A DNA stretch of 5,230 nt from an uncultured Mycoplasma sp. (GTDB taxonomy: Bacteria; Bacillota_I; Bacilli_A; Mycoplasmatales; Metamycoplasmataceae): NCBI GenBank assembly GCA_946998935.1, contig CAMQBE010000046.1, positions 1 through 5,230 on the forward strand. Direction: 5' to 3'. This document shows positions 1 through 5,206 of this stretch, in pieces. The position numbers and the translations under genes are program-made. Numbering within the stretch: position 1 is the first letter of the stretch; each line of letters opens with the position of its first letter. The notes beneath the pieces are model-generated. The model was not told the origin of the DNA. It searched no databases and worked only from the letters and a program-made list of their open reading frames with translations.

Positions 1-626
1 TCTTCTGCTAATTTTTGTAAATCAGAAGGGATTCCAATTTCTTTAGCATTTTCTTCTGGTTTACCGTCAAATTCATAAGCTTTCATTTCAACAAGGTCAA
101 CTAAACCTTTGAATTGAGCTTCTGAACCAATAGGGATTTGAATTGCAACACCGTTAGCATTTAAACGGTCTTTAATGGTTTTAACTGAGTGGAAGAAATC
201 AGCACCAGCTTTGTCCATTTTATTAACATAAACTATACGAGGTACATGGTAAGTAGTTGCTTGTCTTCAAACAGTTTCAGTTTGAGGTTCAACACCACTT
301 TGGGCATCAAGTACAGTAACAGCACCGTCAAGTACACGCAATGAACGTTCAACTTCGACAGTAAAGTCAACGTGACCTGGGGTGTCAATAATGTTTATTC
401 TTTTACCTTTTCAAAAGGCAGTAGTAGCAGCTGAGGTAATGGTAATACCACGTTCTTTTTCTTGATCCATTCAGTCCATTTGGCTAGCACCATCGTGTGT
501 TTCACCAATTTTGTGAATTTTGTGGGTGTGAAAAAGAATTCTTTCTGTAGTGGTAGTTTTACCTGCATCAATGTGGGCCATTATACCGATGTTACGGTAA
601 TCTTCAATTTTATATTCTCTTGCCAT
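1..626 (-). CDS. fusA: Translation elongation factor G, N-terminal part (runs off the left edge)
   Basis: EF-G is the cytoplasmic GTPase that moves tRNAs and mRNA through the ribosome after peptide bond formation and also helps recycle ribosomes. The visible 208 codons cover most of the G domain. The P-loop [10 protein letters not shown] is at residues 17-26, the switch I segment with RGIT is at 59-62, DTPGH is at 81-85 and NKMD is at 135-138. The start is ATG at 626, with an AAGGAA ribosome site at 632-637 five bases upstream. Three Trp codons (52, 72, 120) are all UGA, which fixes genetic code 4. The gene is the last visible member of the rpsL-rpsG-fusA operon, 21 bases after rpsG. The C-terminal domains lie outside the window. 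The identification is secure; an EF-G paralogue of the TetM type is unlikely given the str operon position. Confidence 0.97.
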
Positions 627-647
627 AATAATTCCTTAGACTTTAGA

Positions 648-1118
648 TTATCATCTGAAGTGTGCAAATGCACGGTTTGCTTCGGCCATCTTGTGTGTAT
701 CTTCACGTTTCTTGATTGATCCACCAGTTTTGTTTGATGCGTCAATGATTTCGTTAGCTAAACGAACATCCATTGTTTTTTCGTTTCTTAAACGAGCGTA
801 TTGAACTAACCATCTTAATGATAAAGTTTGTTGTCTACGTTTTGAAACTTCTGTAGGAACTTGATAGTTAGTACCACCAATTCTACGAGTTCTTACTTCA
901 AGTTGAGGGGTAATGTTATCCAAGGCAGTTTGGAAAACTTCTAAAGGATCTTTGTTTGTTTTTTCTTTAACAATATTAAAAGCTGAATAAAGGATATCTT
1001 GGGCGATTGATTTTTTACCATCTAACATAATGGTGTTAATTAATTTAGTAACTAATACAGAGTTAAATACTGGATCAGCTAAAACTTCTCTAATAGGAGC
1101 AGATTTTTTTCTTGACAT
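648..1118 (-). CDS. rpsG: 30S ribosomal protein S7
   Basis: S7 is a primary 16S rRNA binding protein that nucleates the head of the small subunit and lines the E site. The 156-residue product has the usual length and start ([11 protein letters not shown]). The hallmark [14 protein letters not shown] is at about 78-91, and the conserved end is AFAHFRW. The final Trp is encoded by UGA at 651-653, and the true stop is TAA at 648-650. A standard-code reading would stop one residue early and drop the Trp. A strong GAGGAAG ribosome site (1124-1130) lies five bases before the ATG. The gene follows rpsL by 25 bases and precedes fusA by 21, so the three are almost certainly co-transcribed. An in-frame A7 run near the start (1104-1110) encodes the Lys pair and does not disturb the frame. 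Confidence 0.98.
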
Positions 1119-1143
1119 ATATACTTCCTCTTTTCTAAATTAA

Positions 1144-1587
1144 TTATTTTTTAGCAGCTTTTGCTGCTCCGCCTTCGCCTTTTTCTTTCTTAGTACCGTA
1201 AAGACTACGTCCTTGTTTACGGTTAGCAACACCAGCTAAATCTTGTGTCCCTCTAACGATATGATATCTCATACCTGGAAGGTCCTTTACTCTGCCTCCG
1301 CGGATTAAAACAACTGAGTGTTCTTGAAGGTTATGTCCTTCGCCTCCGATGTAGGCATTAACTTCGTACCCATTTGATAATTTAACACGAGCAAACTTAC
1401 GTAATGCTGAGTTAGGTTTTTTAGGAGTCATTGTAGCTACACGGGTACATACACCACGTTTAAATGGTGAAGGTAACTTGAATGACTTTTTAGTTAAAAC
1501 GTTAAAGTTGTAGCTTAAAGCAGGCGCGTTTTGTTTACGCACTTTATCAACCCTACCGTTGTTAACCAATTGGTTCATTGTAGGCAT
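1144..1587 (-). CDS. rpsL: 30S ribosomal protein S12
   Basis: S12 sits at the decoding centre and influences accuracy and streptomycin response. The 147-residue product starts MPTMNQLV and carries the decoding loop [11 protein letters not shown] (54-64) and [13 protein letters not shown] (97-109). K57 and K101 match the lysines whose substitution gives streptomycin resistance in other bacteria; both are wild type here. The N-terminal half is about 14 residues longer than the E. coli protein, as in Firmicutes-type S12. The end is a Lys/Gly/Ala tail (about 133-147) that is longer than usual. The ATG at 1587 is preceded by AAAGGA (1595-1600), seven bases upstream. It is the first gene of the str operon, with the promoter about 70 bases upstream. 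Confidence 0.98.
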   Translation of the reverse strand: MPTMNQLVNNGRVDKVRKQNAPALSYNFNVLTKKSFKLPSPFKRGVCTRVATMTPKKPNSALRKFARVKLSNGYEVNAYIGGEGHNLQEHSVVLIRGGRVKDLPGMRYHIVRGTQDLAGVANRKQGRSLYGTKKEKGEGGAAKAAKK

Positions 1588-1631
1588 ATAATTTTCCTTT
1601 CGTTTGTTTTATATAATGTCCTATTTTATTG

Positions 1632-1648
1632 CTATATAAAAAATATAG
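1632..1648 (-). other. AT-only hairpin at the 5' end of the str operon leader
   Basis: CTATAT and ATATAG form a perfect six-pair stem with a five-base loop, immediately after the predicted transcription start. It contains only one G-C pair per stem, so stability is low. It may be a 5' end structure, or simply a chance product of AT-rich DNA. Confidence 0.3.
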
Positions 1649-1655
1649 TGAAACT

Positions 1656-1685
1656 ATTATATAACAACTCTGCCGTGTGTATCAT
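1656..1685 (-). promoter_or_regulatory. Promoter of the rpsL-rpsG-fusA operon
   Basis: On the minus strand a perfect TATAAT -10 box (1656-1661) is preceded, after an 18-base spacer, by ATGATA (1680-1685), a 4/6 match to the -35 consensus. The predicted transcript starts near 1649 and has a leader of about 60 bases before rpsL. The -10 is convincing and the -35 is weak, which is common in mycoplasmas. Confidence 0.65.
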
Positions 1686-1710
1686 ATTTTTTTAATTATT
1701 TTTTTAAGCT

Positions 1711-1750
1711 AAAAAATGATAAATAAAATGCACTTTTTCAAGCACATTTT
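1711..1750 (-). terminator. Rho-independent terminator after ppa
   Basis: Read on the minus strand, the arms at 1740-1750 and 1725-1735 form an 11-pair stem with two G-U wobbles, closed by a GAAA tetraloop. A U-rich stretch ending in six U follows, down to 1711. It begins 16 bases after the ppa stop and separates ppa from the str operon promoter. Confidence 0.8.
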
Positions 1751-1766
1751 AACAAGCTAAAGCTTA

Positions 1767-2321
1767 CTAAGCTTCGTATTTATCAGGGTGTTCTTTCATC
1801 ATTTTTTTGATAAATTCTTTTTTAGGCAATTTACCATATTTATCCATTAATGAGACGCATTCGTCTAATTCTTTATTTGCTCATTTTTCATCTTCAAAAC
1901 CACTAACTTTAGTTGCACCTTTTTTCTTCCAGTTCTTGTAATTAGCAAAAAATGTTTCAATGTTCATTAAAAATGGTTCTGGTAAATCAGTTAATTTTTG
2001 AATATTATCTAAACGATAATCATCATCGTGAACTGCAATTAATTTAGTATCAGTTTCACCTGAATCAATCATTTTCATTGCGCCAATAACACGCGCATTT
2101 AAAACAACGCCTGGTGTAAATTTTTCTGGTGAATAAAGTAAAACATCTAATTCATCACCATCTCAATCTAATGCTGTAGGAATAAATCCATAGTTGCAAG
2201 GGTAGACAAAATCTCCTCTCAAAATACGGTCTACATGGATTAATCCATCTGCACGGTCATATTCATATTTAATGTTTGATCCACTTGGGATTTCAACTTT
2301 CATTTGTACTATTTTAGACAT
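1767..2321 (-). CDS. ppa: Soluble inorganic pyrophosphatase, family I
   Basis: This cytoplasmic Mg-dependent enzyme hydrolyses pyrophosphate to phosphate and so drives tRNA charging and nucleic acid synthesis. The 184-residue product carries the family I signature DGDELDV at 54-60. The E. coli active-site set appears complete: E10, K18, E20, R32, Y40, Y44, D54, D56, D59, D86, D91, K93, Y128 and K129. Trp 53 and 147 are UGA, so a standard-code reading fragments the gene. The end has tandem stops, TAG then TAA. The ATG at 2321 gives [12 protein letters not shown]; a second ATG six codons in (2303) is possible, but neither has a Shine-Dalgarno site. A -10 box only nine bases upstream suggests a leaderless mRNA. 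The gene follows the rpsT terminator and has its own terminator, so it is probably a separate transcription unit. Confidence 0.96.
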
Positions 2322-2330
2322 AATTCAATG

Positions 2331-2336
2331 ATAATA
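2331..2336 (-). promoter_or_regulatory. Candidate ppa -10 box (leaderless start)
   Basis: TATTAT, a 5/6 match to the -10 consensus, lies nine bases before the ppa ATG on the minus strand. A start six to eight bases downstream would put the mRNA end at or within about three bases of the ATG. No good -35 is seen. The placement fits the missing ribosome site and the terminator just upstream at 2356-2384. Confidence 0.45.
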
Positions 2337-2355
2337 CAAAGGATTAAAAAGGCAC

Positions 2356-2384
2356 AAAAAAACTCCAAGTATATAACTTGAAGT
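2356..2384 (-). terminator. Rho-independent terminator after rpsT
   Basis: On the minus strand a nine-pair stem (2376-2384 with 2362-2370, one U-G wobble) encloses a five-base loop and runs into seven U (2356-2362). It starts 13 bases past the rpsT stop and ends about 35 bases before ppa. Confidence 0.8.
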
Positions 2385-2397
2385 TAAGACAAGAAGC

Positions 2398-2793
2398 CTA
2401 TTTAATTTCTTTTTTAGCAGCTTTAGCTGTTGGTTTTTTGGTTGCTGGTTTTGAAGTAGGTTTAGTAGTTTCTTTTGCAACTGGTTCAACTTTTTTTACT
2501 TCTTTAACAGCAACTTTAGGTTCGTCTTTTTTGTTTTTTTGTTCATTAACAAATAAGTCTAAACGTGATGATTTTCTAGCACCTTTATTTGGGTGGAAAA
2601 CACCTTTAGCAACAGCTGTAGCAATGATTGAGTGAGCTTGAGCAACTAATTCAGTTGCTTTAGGATCTTTAGCAATAACTGCTTCTCTGGCTGCACGAAT
2701 AGCTTTACGAACTCTAGTTTTCATAGCATTGTTTCTATCTCTGTTTTCAGCGATTTTAGCAATGTTTTTTACTTTAGATTTAATGTTTGCCAT
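2398..2793 (-). CDS. rpsT: 30S ribosomal protein S20 with a long Lys/Pro/Ala-rich C-terminal tail
   Basis: S20 is a helical 16S rRNA binding protein at the foot of the small subunit. Residues 1-81 are a normal S20: MANIKSKVKN start, RNNAMKTRVRKAI at 20-32, and the HPNKGARKSSRL segment at 67-78. About 50 further residues (82-131) are low-complexity, rich in Lys, Pro, Thr, Ala and Val, and absent from the usual 80-90 residue family length. The frame through the tail is continuous and ends in TAG. The ATG at 2793 has a strong AGGGAGG ribosome site (2804-2810) ten bases upstream. The gene appears monocistronic: its own promoter lies at 2854-2882 and a terminator follows at once. The tail may bind rRNA or be a disordered extension; its role is not known from the sequence. 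Confidence 0.96.
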   Translation of the reverse strand: MANIKSKVKNIAKIAENRDRNNAMKTRVRKAIRAAREAVIAKDPKATELVAQAHSIIATAVAKGVFHPNKGARKSSRLDLFVNEQKNKKDEPKVAVKEVKKVEPVAKETTKPTSKPATKKPTAKAAKKEIK

Positions 2794-2853
2794 TGTAAAT
2801 AAGCCTCCCTTTTTCTAGTATTGTTAGTCTGTCTAACTTGAAAAATCTTTTTT

Positions 2854-2882
2854 ATTATAGCATAATAAGCTTTTAATGGAAA
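2854..2882 (-). promoter_or_regulatory. Promoter of rpsT with extended -10
   Basis: On the minus strand a perfect TATAAT (2854-2859) is preceded by TG one base upstream, giving an extended -10. TTTCCA (2877-2882, 4/6 to the -35 consensus) lies at the ideal 17-base spacing. The leader to the rpsT ATG would be about 54 bases and contains a small inverted repeat, GTTAG/CTAAC (2823-2837). Confidence 0.75.
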
Positions 2883-2928
2883 TAATTATTTTCTTATAAG
2901 CGAATAAAAACGCATAATGAAATAATAA

Positions 2929-2934
2929 TATAAT
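2929..2934 (+). promoter_or_regulatory. Candidate -10 box for the plus-strand membrane protein gene
   Basis: A perfect TATAAT lies 59 bases before the ATG at 2994, predicting a leader of about 53 bases. I see no acceptable -35 at 16-18 bases upstream. It is divergent from the rpsT promoter, and the two -10 boxes are about 70 bases apart. AT-rich sequence makes chance matches likely, so this is only moderately supported. Confidence 0.5.
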
Positions 2935-2993
2935 TTCTTGTGCTTAAAAGCTTAGAATTTAATCTCAAATGTTTAAGATTTCAAAGAAGAAAA

Positions 2994-3611
2994 ATGTCCA
3001 AAAAAGTAAAATTCCCATCTCTTAAAATATGGTTTATCGTACTAATATTACTTGCAAGTGCAATGCTAATATTGATAAATGTTGAAAGCCTTGTTGCTGC
3101 TCGATATTGACAAAAAGCTCATAATGGCCCAGAAGTAAGCAAACTAACAGAAAATGAGGCTAATTTTTTTGATGGTTGAACCTACGGTTTTAATCTTTTT
3201 AAAATGTCTAAAGCATTAGATGATTCATATCATAACACTGCCAAATATTTTGCAAAATCAGCTGAAGTAATAGGTGCTTTAAATACTTTCAAATATGCTA
3301 GAGCTGCTGTAATTTCAGGTTGAATCTTTAATATTAACGCCCTAGCTATAGCTGCAATTATCTTATATAAAGGTATAGTAAGCAAAAACACAATAGCTTT
3401 ATCCTTGTCAATAGTTTCAATTGCTCTTGCAATTTTATTAGCTATTGTTTCATTAATACGATGAGCGTATAAAGTTGAACTACCTATGACTTCAGAACAA
3501 GGTAAAGCAGTTTTATTTAGTTTGCCAATAACAATCTTTATATTCAATTTATTTACTTTAGGTATTGCTAGTGCAGGATTAGGTCTTTCAATTGCCAAAA
3601 AAATTAACTAA
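2994..3611 (+). CDS. Hypothetical membrane protein with four predicted helices
   Basis: I do not recognise this 205-residue protein. It reads continuously only with UGA as Trp (residues 39, 62, 110, 157; W13 is UGG). Hydrophobic segments lie at about 12-30, 103-125, 131-156 and 172-200. A polar region with several aromatic residues (about 37-101) separates helices 1 and 2. A basic start (MSKKVK) suggests the N-terminus is cytoplasmic, which would put the 37-101 region outside the cell. No lipoprotein cysteine box or enzyme motif is visible. The ATG at 2994 has only a weak AGAAG-type ribosome site. It is the only plus-strand gene here, divergent from rpsT and convergent with rplS, with its own likely -10 and a strong terminator. 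An integral membrane protein of a mycoplasma-specific family is the safest call; a transport or surface role would be guesswork. Confidence 0.85.
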
Positions 3612-3634
3612 TTACTCTATAGAATAGAAGAAAG

Positions 3635-3670
3635 TGTCTTTTAGAGATATAAATCTAAAAGGCATTTTTT
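3635..3670 (+). terminator. Rho-independent terminator of the membrane protein gene
   Basis: TGTCTTTTAGA (3635-3645) pairs with TCTAAAAGGCA (3654-3664) through 11 pairs with one wobble, around an eight-base loop, and is followed by six T (3665-3670). It starts 23 bases after the stop codon. Confidence 0.88.
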
Positions 3671-3675
3671 ATATT

Positions 3676-3703
3676 AAAAAAGTCACCTGACAAGAGTGAC
3701 TTT
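3676..3703 (-). terminator. Rho-independent terminator of the rpsP-trmD-rplS operon
   Basis: On the minus strand AAAGTCAC (3696-3703) pairs with GTGACTTT (3679-3686) around a nine-base loop and runs into a U tract (3676-3681). It lies 17 bases past the rplS stop and five bases from the facing plus-strand terminator. Confidence 0.85.
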
Positions 3704-3719
3704 GATTAAATGTAATATC

Positions 3720-4070
3720 TTACTTTTTGATTTCTTTCATACGTGCTGATTTACCTTGACGTTCAGCCATGTAGTAAAGTTTAGCTCTTCTAACTTTATT
3801 TGAACGAACAACTTCAATAGCTGCAATCATTGGTGAATTCAATGGGAAAGTTCTTGTCACACCAATACCAAATGAAATTTTTCTAACTTTAAATGTTTCG
3901 CGTGTACCTGATTCTTTTTTAGCAATTACTAAACCTTCAAAGATTTGGATACGTTCCTTAGCGCCTTCACGAATACGAACGTGAACTTTAACATTATCAC
4001 CAACTTTAAATTCTGGAAAGTCTGTACGTAATTGACTTGCTTCAACTGCTTCTAATAATTTATTTCTCAT
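3720..4070 (-). CDS. rplS: 50S ribosomal protein L19
   Basis: L19 lies at the 30S-50S interface and takes part in inter-subunit bridges. The 116-residue product has the usual length, with FEGLVIAKK at 44-52, [18 protein letters not shown] at 63-80 and the family signature around [12 protein letters not shown] at 93-104. I chose ATG 4070 over a TTG five codons upstream (4085). An AAAGGA ribosome site (4077-4082) lies six bases before this ATG, the length is then that of other L19 proteins, and the TTG has no site of its own. The first 11 bases overlap the 3' end of trmD in another frame, so translation may be coupled, but L19 can also be initiated independently. It is the last gene of the operon. 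Confidence 0.97.
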   Translation of the reverse strand: MRNKLLEAVEASQLRTDFPEFKVGDNVKVHVRIREGAKERIQIFEGLVIAKKESGTRETFKVRKISFGIGVTRTFPLNSPMIAAIEVVRSNKVRRAKLYYMAERQGKSARMKEIKK

Positions 4071-4744
4071 TTTTAATCCTTTCAATAATATCTGGACGAT
4101 TTTTTAATGTCTTTTGATATTGTGCTTCCTTTTTCCATTTTTCAATTTCAGCGTGGTTACCATTCACAAGAACTTCAGGAACTTCCATTCCTTTATATAC
4201 TCTTGGACGAGTATATTGAGGATAATCTAAAAGTCCTATTCCTTGAAATGATTCATTAGTATAACTATCTTCTTTAATAACGCCTGGCACCAATCTAATG
4301 ATTGAGTCAGCCATTACCATAGAAGGTAATTCGCCACCAGTTAAAACATAATCACCAATTGATAATTCTATGTCTACTAAATTAACAACTCTTTCATCAA
4401 AGCCTTCATAACGGCCTGAGATAAAAGTTATTTCTTTTTGTTTAGCTAATTCATTAGCAACTTTTTGATCAAATTTTTTGCCTTGTGGGCTTACAAGAAT
4501 TTTGTAACCACCACGCTTTTTTAAGCTATCTAAGGCTAAATCAATTGGTTCAACTTGTAGCAACATACCTGAACCGCCGCCAAAAATTTCATCATCAACT
4601 TTTTTGTGTTTATCTTTAGTAAACAACCTAAAATCAACAACATTAATTTCAATAAGTTTTTTTTTCTATAGCCTTCGCAATAATAGATTCATTAATAAAA
4701 GGCTCATAGTAATTTGGAAAAAGAGTTAAAAAATTAATTTTCAT
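4060..4744 (-). CDS. trmD: tRNA (guanine37-N1)-methyltransferase TrmD, interrupted by a one-base frameshift
   Basis: TrmD uses S-adenosylmethionine to methylate G37 of tRNAs reading CNN, UGG and GGG-type codons, which prevents +1 frameshifting. ATG 4744 gives [16 protein letters not shown], then at codon 27 the frame meets GAAAAAAAAAC. With nine A the frame continues KKTYWN and stops at TAA 4643-4645 (33 residues). With eight A it would continue [12 protein letters not shown] into the intact remainder ending at TAA 4060. The joined product would be 227 residues, a normal length. Motifs in joined numbering are FGGGSGM (54-60), GRYEGFDER (110-118), the knot and SAM segment [13 protein letters not shown] (128-140), and YPQYTRP (174-180). 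The site that usually reads DSF is NESF (E164). The start overlaps the rpsP stop (TAATG) and lacks a ribosome site, so it probably depends on reinitiation. It may be a sequencing error, a pseudogene, or rescued by slippage. Confidence 0.9.
4077..4082 (-). promoter_or_regulatory. Ribosome binding site of rplS, inside the trmD reading frame
   Basis: AAAGGA on the minus strand, six bases from ATG 4070, decides the rplS start. It lies within the last codons of trmD, so a ribosome finishing trmD would stop just inside rplS. Confidence 0.8.
4657..4665 (-). repeat. A9 homopolymer in trmD at the frameshift point
   Basis: Nine consecutive A on the minus strand (T9 on plus), the longest single-base run in the window; others reach seven. 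The reading frame of the start codon enters it, and the frame carrying the rest of TrmD is open from exactly this tract (the upstream codon in that frame is TAG at 4666-4668). One fewer A restores the gene. Confidence 0.95.
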
Positions 4745-5103
4745 TATTTAGTAGCTTTTTTAGCAGTTTCTTTTTTAACAGCAGGTTTTTTAGCAACTTT
4801 AGTTTCTTTTTTAGCTTTAGGAGCTTTAACTTCAGCTACTTGATTAGAAGTTTTATTCTTCATTAATTTTTCATAAAGTTTGTGAGCTTTGAATAAGTTT
4901 TTAACAGTGATAGTCATTTGTGCACCGTTGTTTACTCATTTTTGAGCAAGAGCTTCGTCGATAACAAATTCTTTTGAATGAGGACGATATTGTCCAATAG
5001 CTTCAATAAATTTACCATCACGAGGAGCACGTTCATCAGCAGCAACAATTTTGTAGCATGCGTTGAATTTATCACCTAAGCGTTTTAATCTTAATTTAAC
5101 CAT
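4744..5103 (-). CDS. rpsP: 30S ribosomal protein S16 with a Lys/Ala-rich C-terminal tail
   Basis: S16 binds 16S rRNA in the body of the small subunit and is needed for its assembly. The 119-residue product starts [12 protein letters not shown] and contains [20 protein letters not shown] (18-37), the classic S16 core. W56 is UGA. The core ends at about residue 81; residues 82-119 are a Lys, Ala, Val and Thr-rich tail not present in the usual 80-90 residue protein. Position 16 is Cys where the family commonly has the aromatic PFY stretch. The ATG at 5103 is preceded by AAGGAGA (5115-5121), eleven bases upstream. The TAA stop shares one base with the trmD ATG (TAATG), the normal sign of translational coupling. 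It is the first gene of the rpsP-trmD-rplS operon; no rimM lies between rpsP and trmD. Confidence 0.97.
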
Positions 5104-5150
5104 AGGTTTAATTTTCTCCTTAAAATAATAATTTGTCTGTTAAGCGCAAG

Positions 5151-5166
5151 TGCTTGACACCAAGCA
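5151..5166 (-). other. Hairpin in the rpsP leader
   Basis: TGCTTG and CAAGCA form a perfect six-pair stem with a four-base GTGT loop on the minus strand, close to the predicted 5' end of the rpsP mRNA. No U tract follows, so it is not a terminator. A competing, weaker pairing (AAGC with GCTT, 5142-5155) uses part of the same arm. Confidence 0.45.
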
Positions 5167-5177
5167 TAATTGCATAG

Positions 5178-5206
5178 ATATTTTAATATATATTTTTTAT
5201 ATGCAA
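5178..5206 (-). promoter_or_regulatory. Weak candidate promoter for the rpsP operon
   Basis: On the minus strand TTGCAT (5201-5206) and AAATAT (5178-5183) are 17 bases apart. Both are poor matches, and the region is so AT-rich that other -10 choices exist, such as TAAAAT at 5180-5185. A promoter is expected here because rpsP opens the operon, but its exact place is uncertain. Bases 5207-5230 hold no gene that I can see. Confidence 0.3.

Noticed and set aside
462..719. Plus-strand open frame of 85 codons opposite fusA and the end of rpsG
   Set aside because: It is antisense to two certain genes, has no ribosome site, and its protein resembles nothing I recognise; it arises from the complement of well-conserved codons.
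1700..1716. T-run, short loop and A-run palindrome between ppa and the str promoter as a second terminator
   Set aside because: Its arms are only A and T, so it is unstable, and its A/T run is already used as the U tract of the GAAA-loop ppa terminator.
1881..2078. A separate 65-residue minus-strand gene
   Set aside because: It is the middle of ppa, bounded only because UGA Trp codons were read as stops.
2378..2635. Plus-strand open frame of 85 codons opposite rpsT
   Set aside because: It is the complement of the Lys-rich S20 coding sequence, which gives a Phe/Leu-rich false membrane protein; it begins inside the rpsT terminator.
2823..2837. Inverted repeat GTTAG/CTAAC in the rpsT leader as an operator
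   Set aside because: Only five pairs around a five-base spacer; too short to support a regulatory claim in AT-rich DNA.
2969..3025. An 18-codon open frame (ATG at 2969) overlapping the start of the membrane protein gene
   Set aside because: No ribosome site and a low-complexity Lys-rich product; likely chance, although it could in principle act as an upstream frame.
3230..3598. Minus-strand open frame of 122 codons opposite the plus-strand membrane protein gene
   Set aside because: The plus strand has a start, terminator and helix pattern that fit a real gene once UGA is Trp; the minus frame has no ribosome site and no recognisable domain.
4060..4626. An independent shorter gene starting at TTG 4626
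   Set aside because: The codons upstream in this frame back to 4665 still encode conserved TrmD sequence, and there is no ribosome site; it is the 3' part of the frameshifted trmD.
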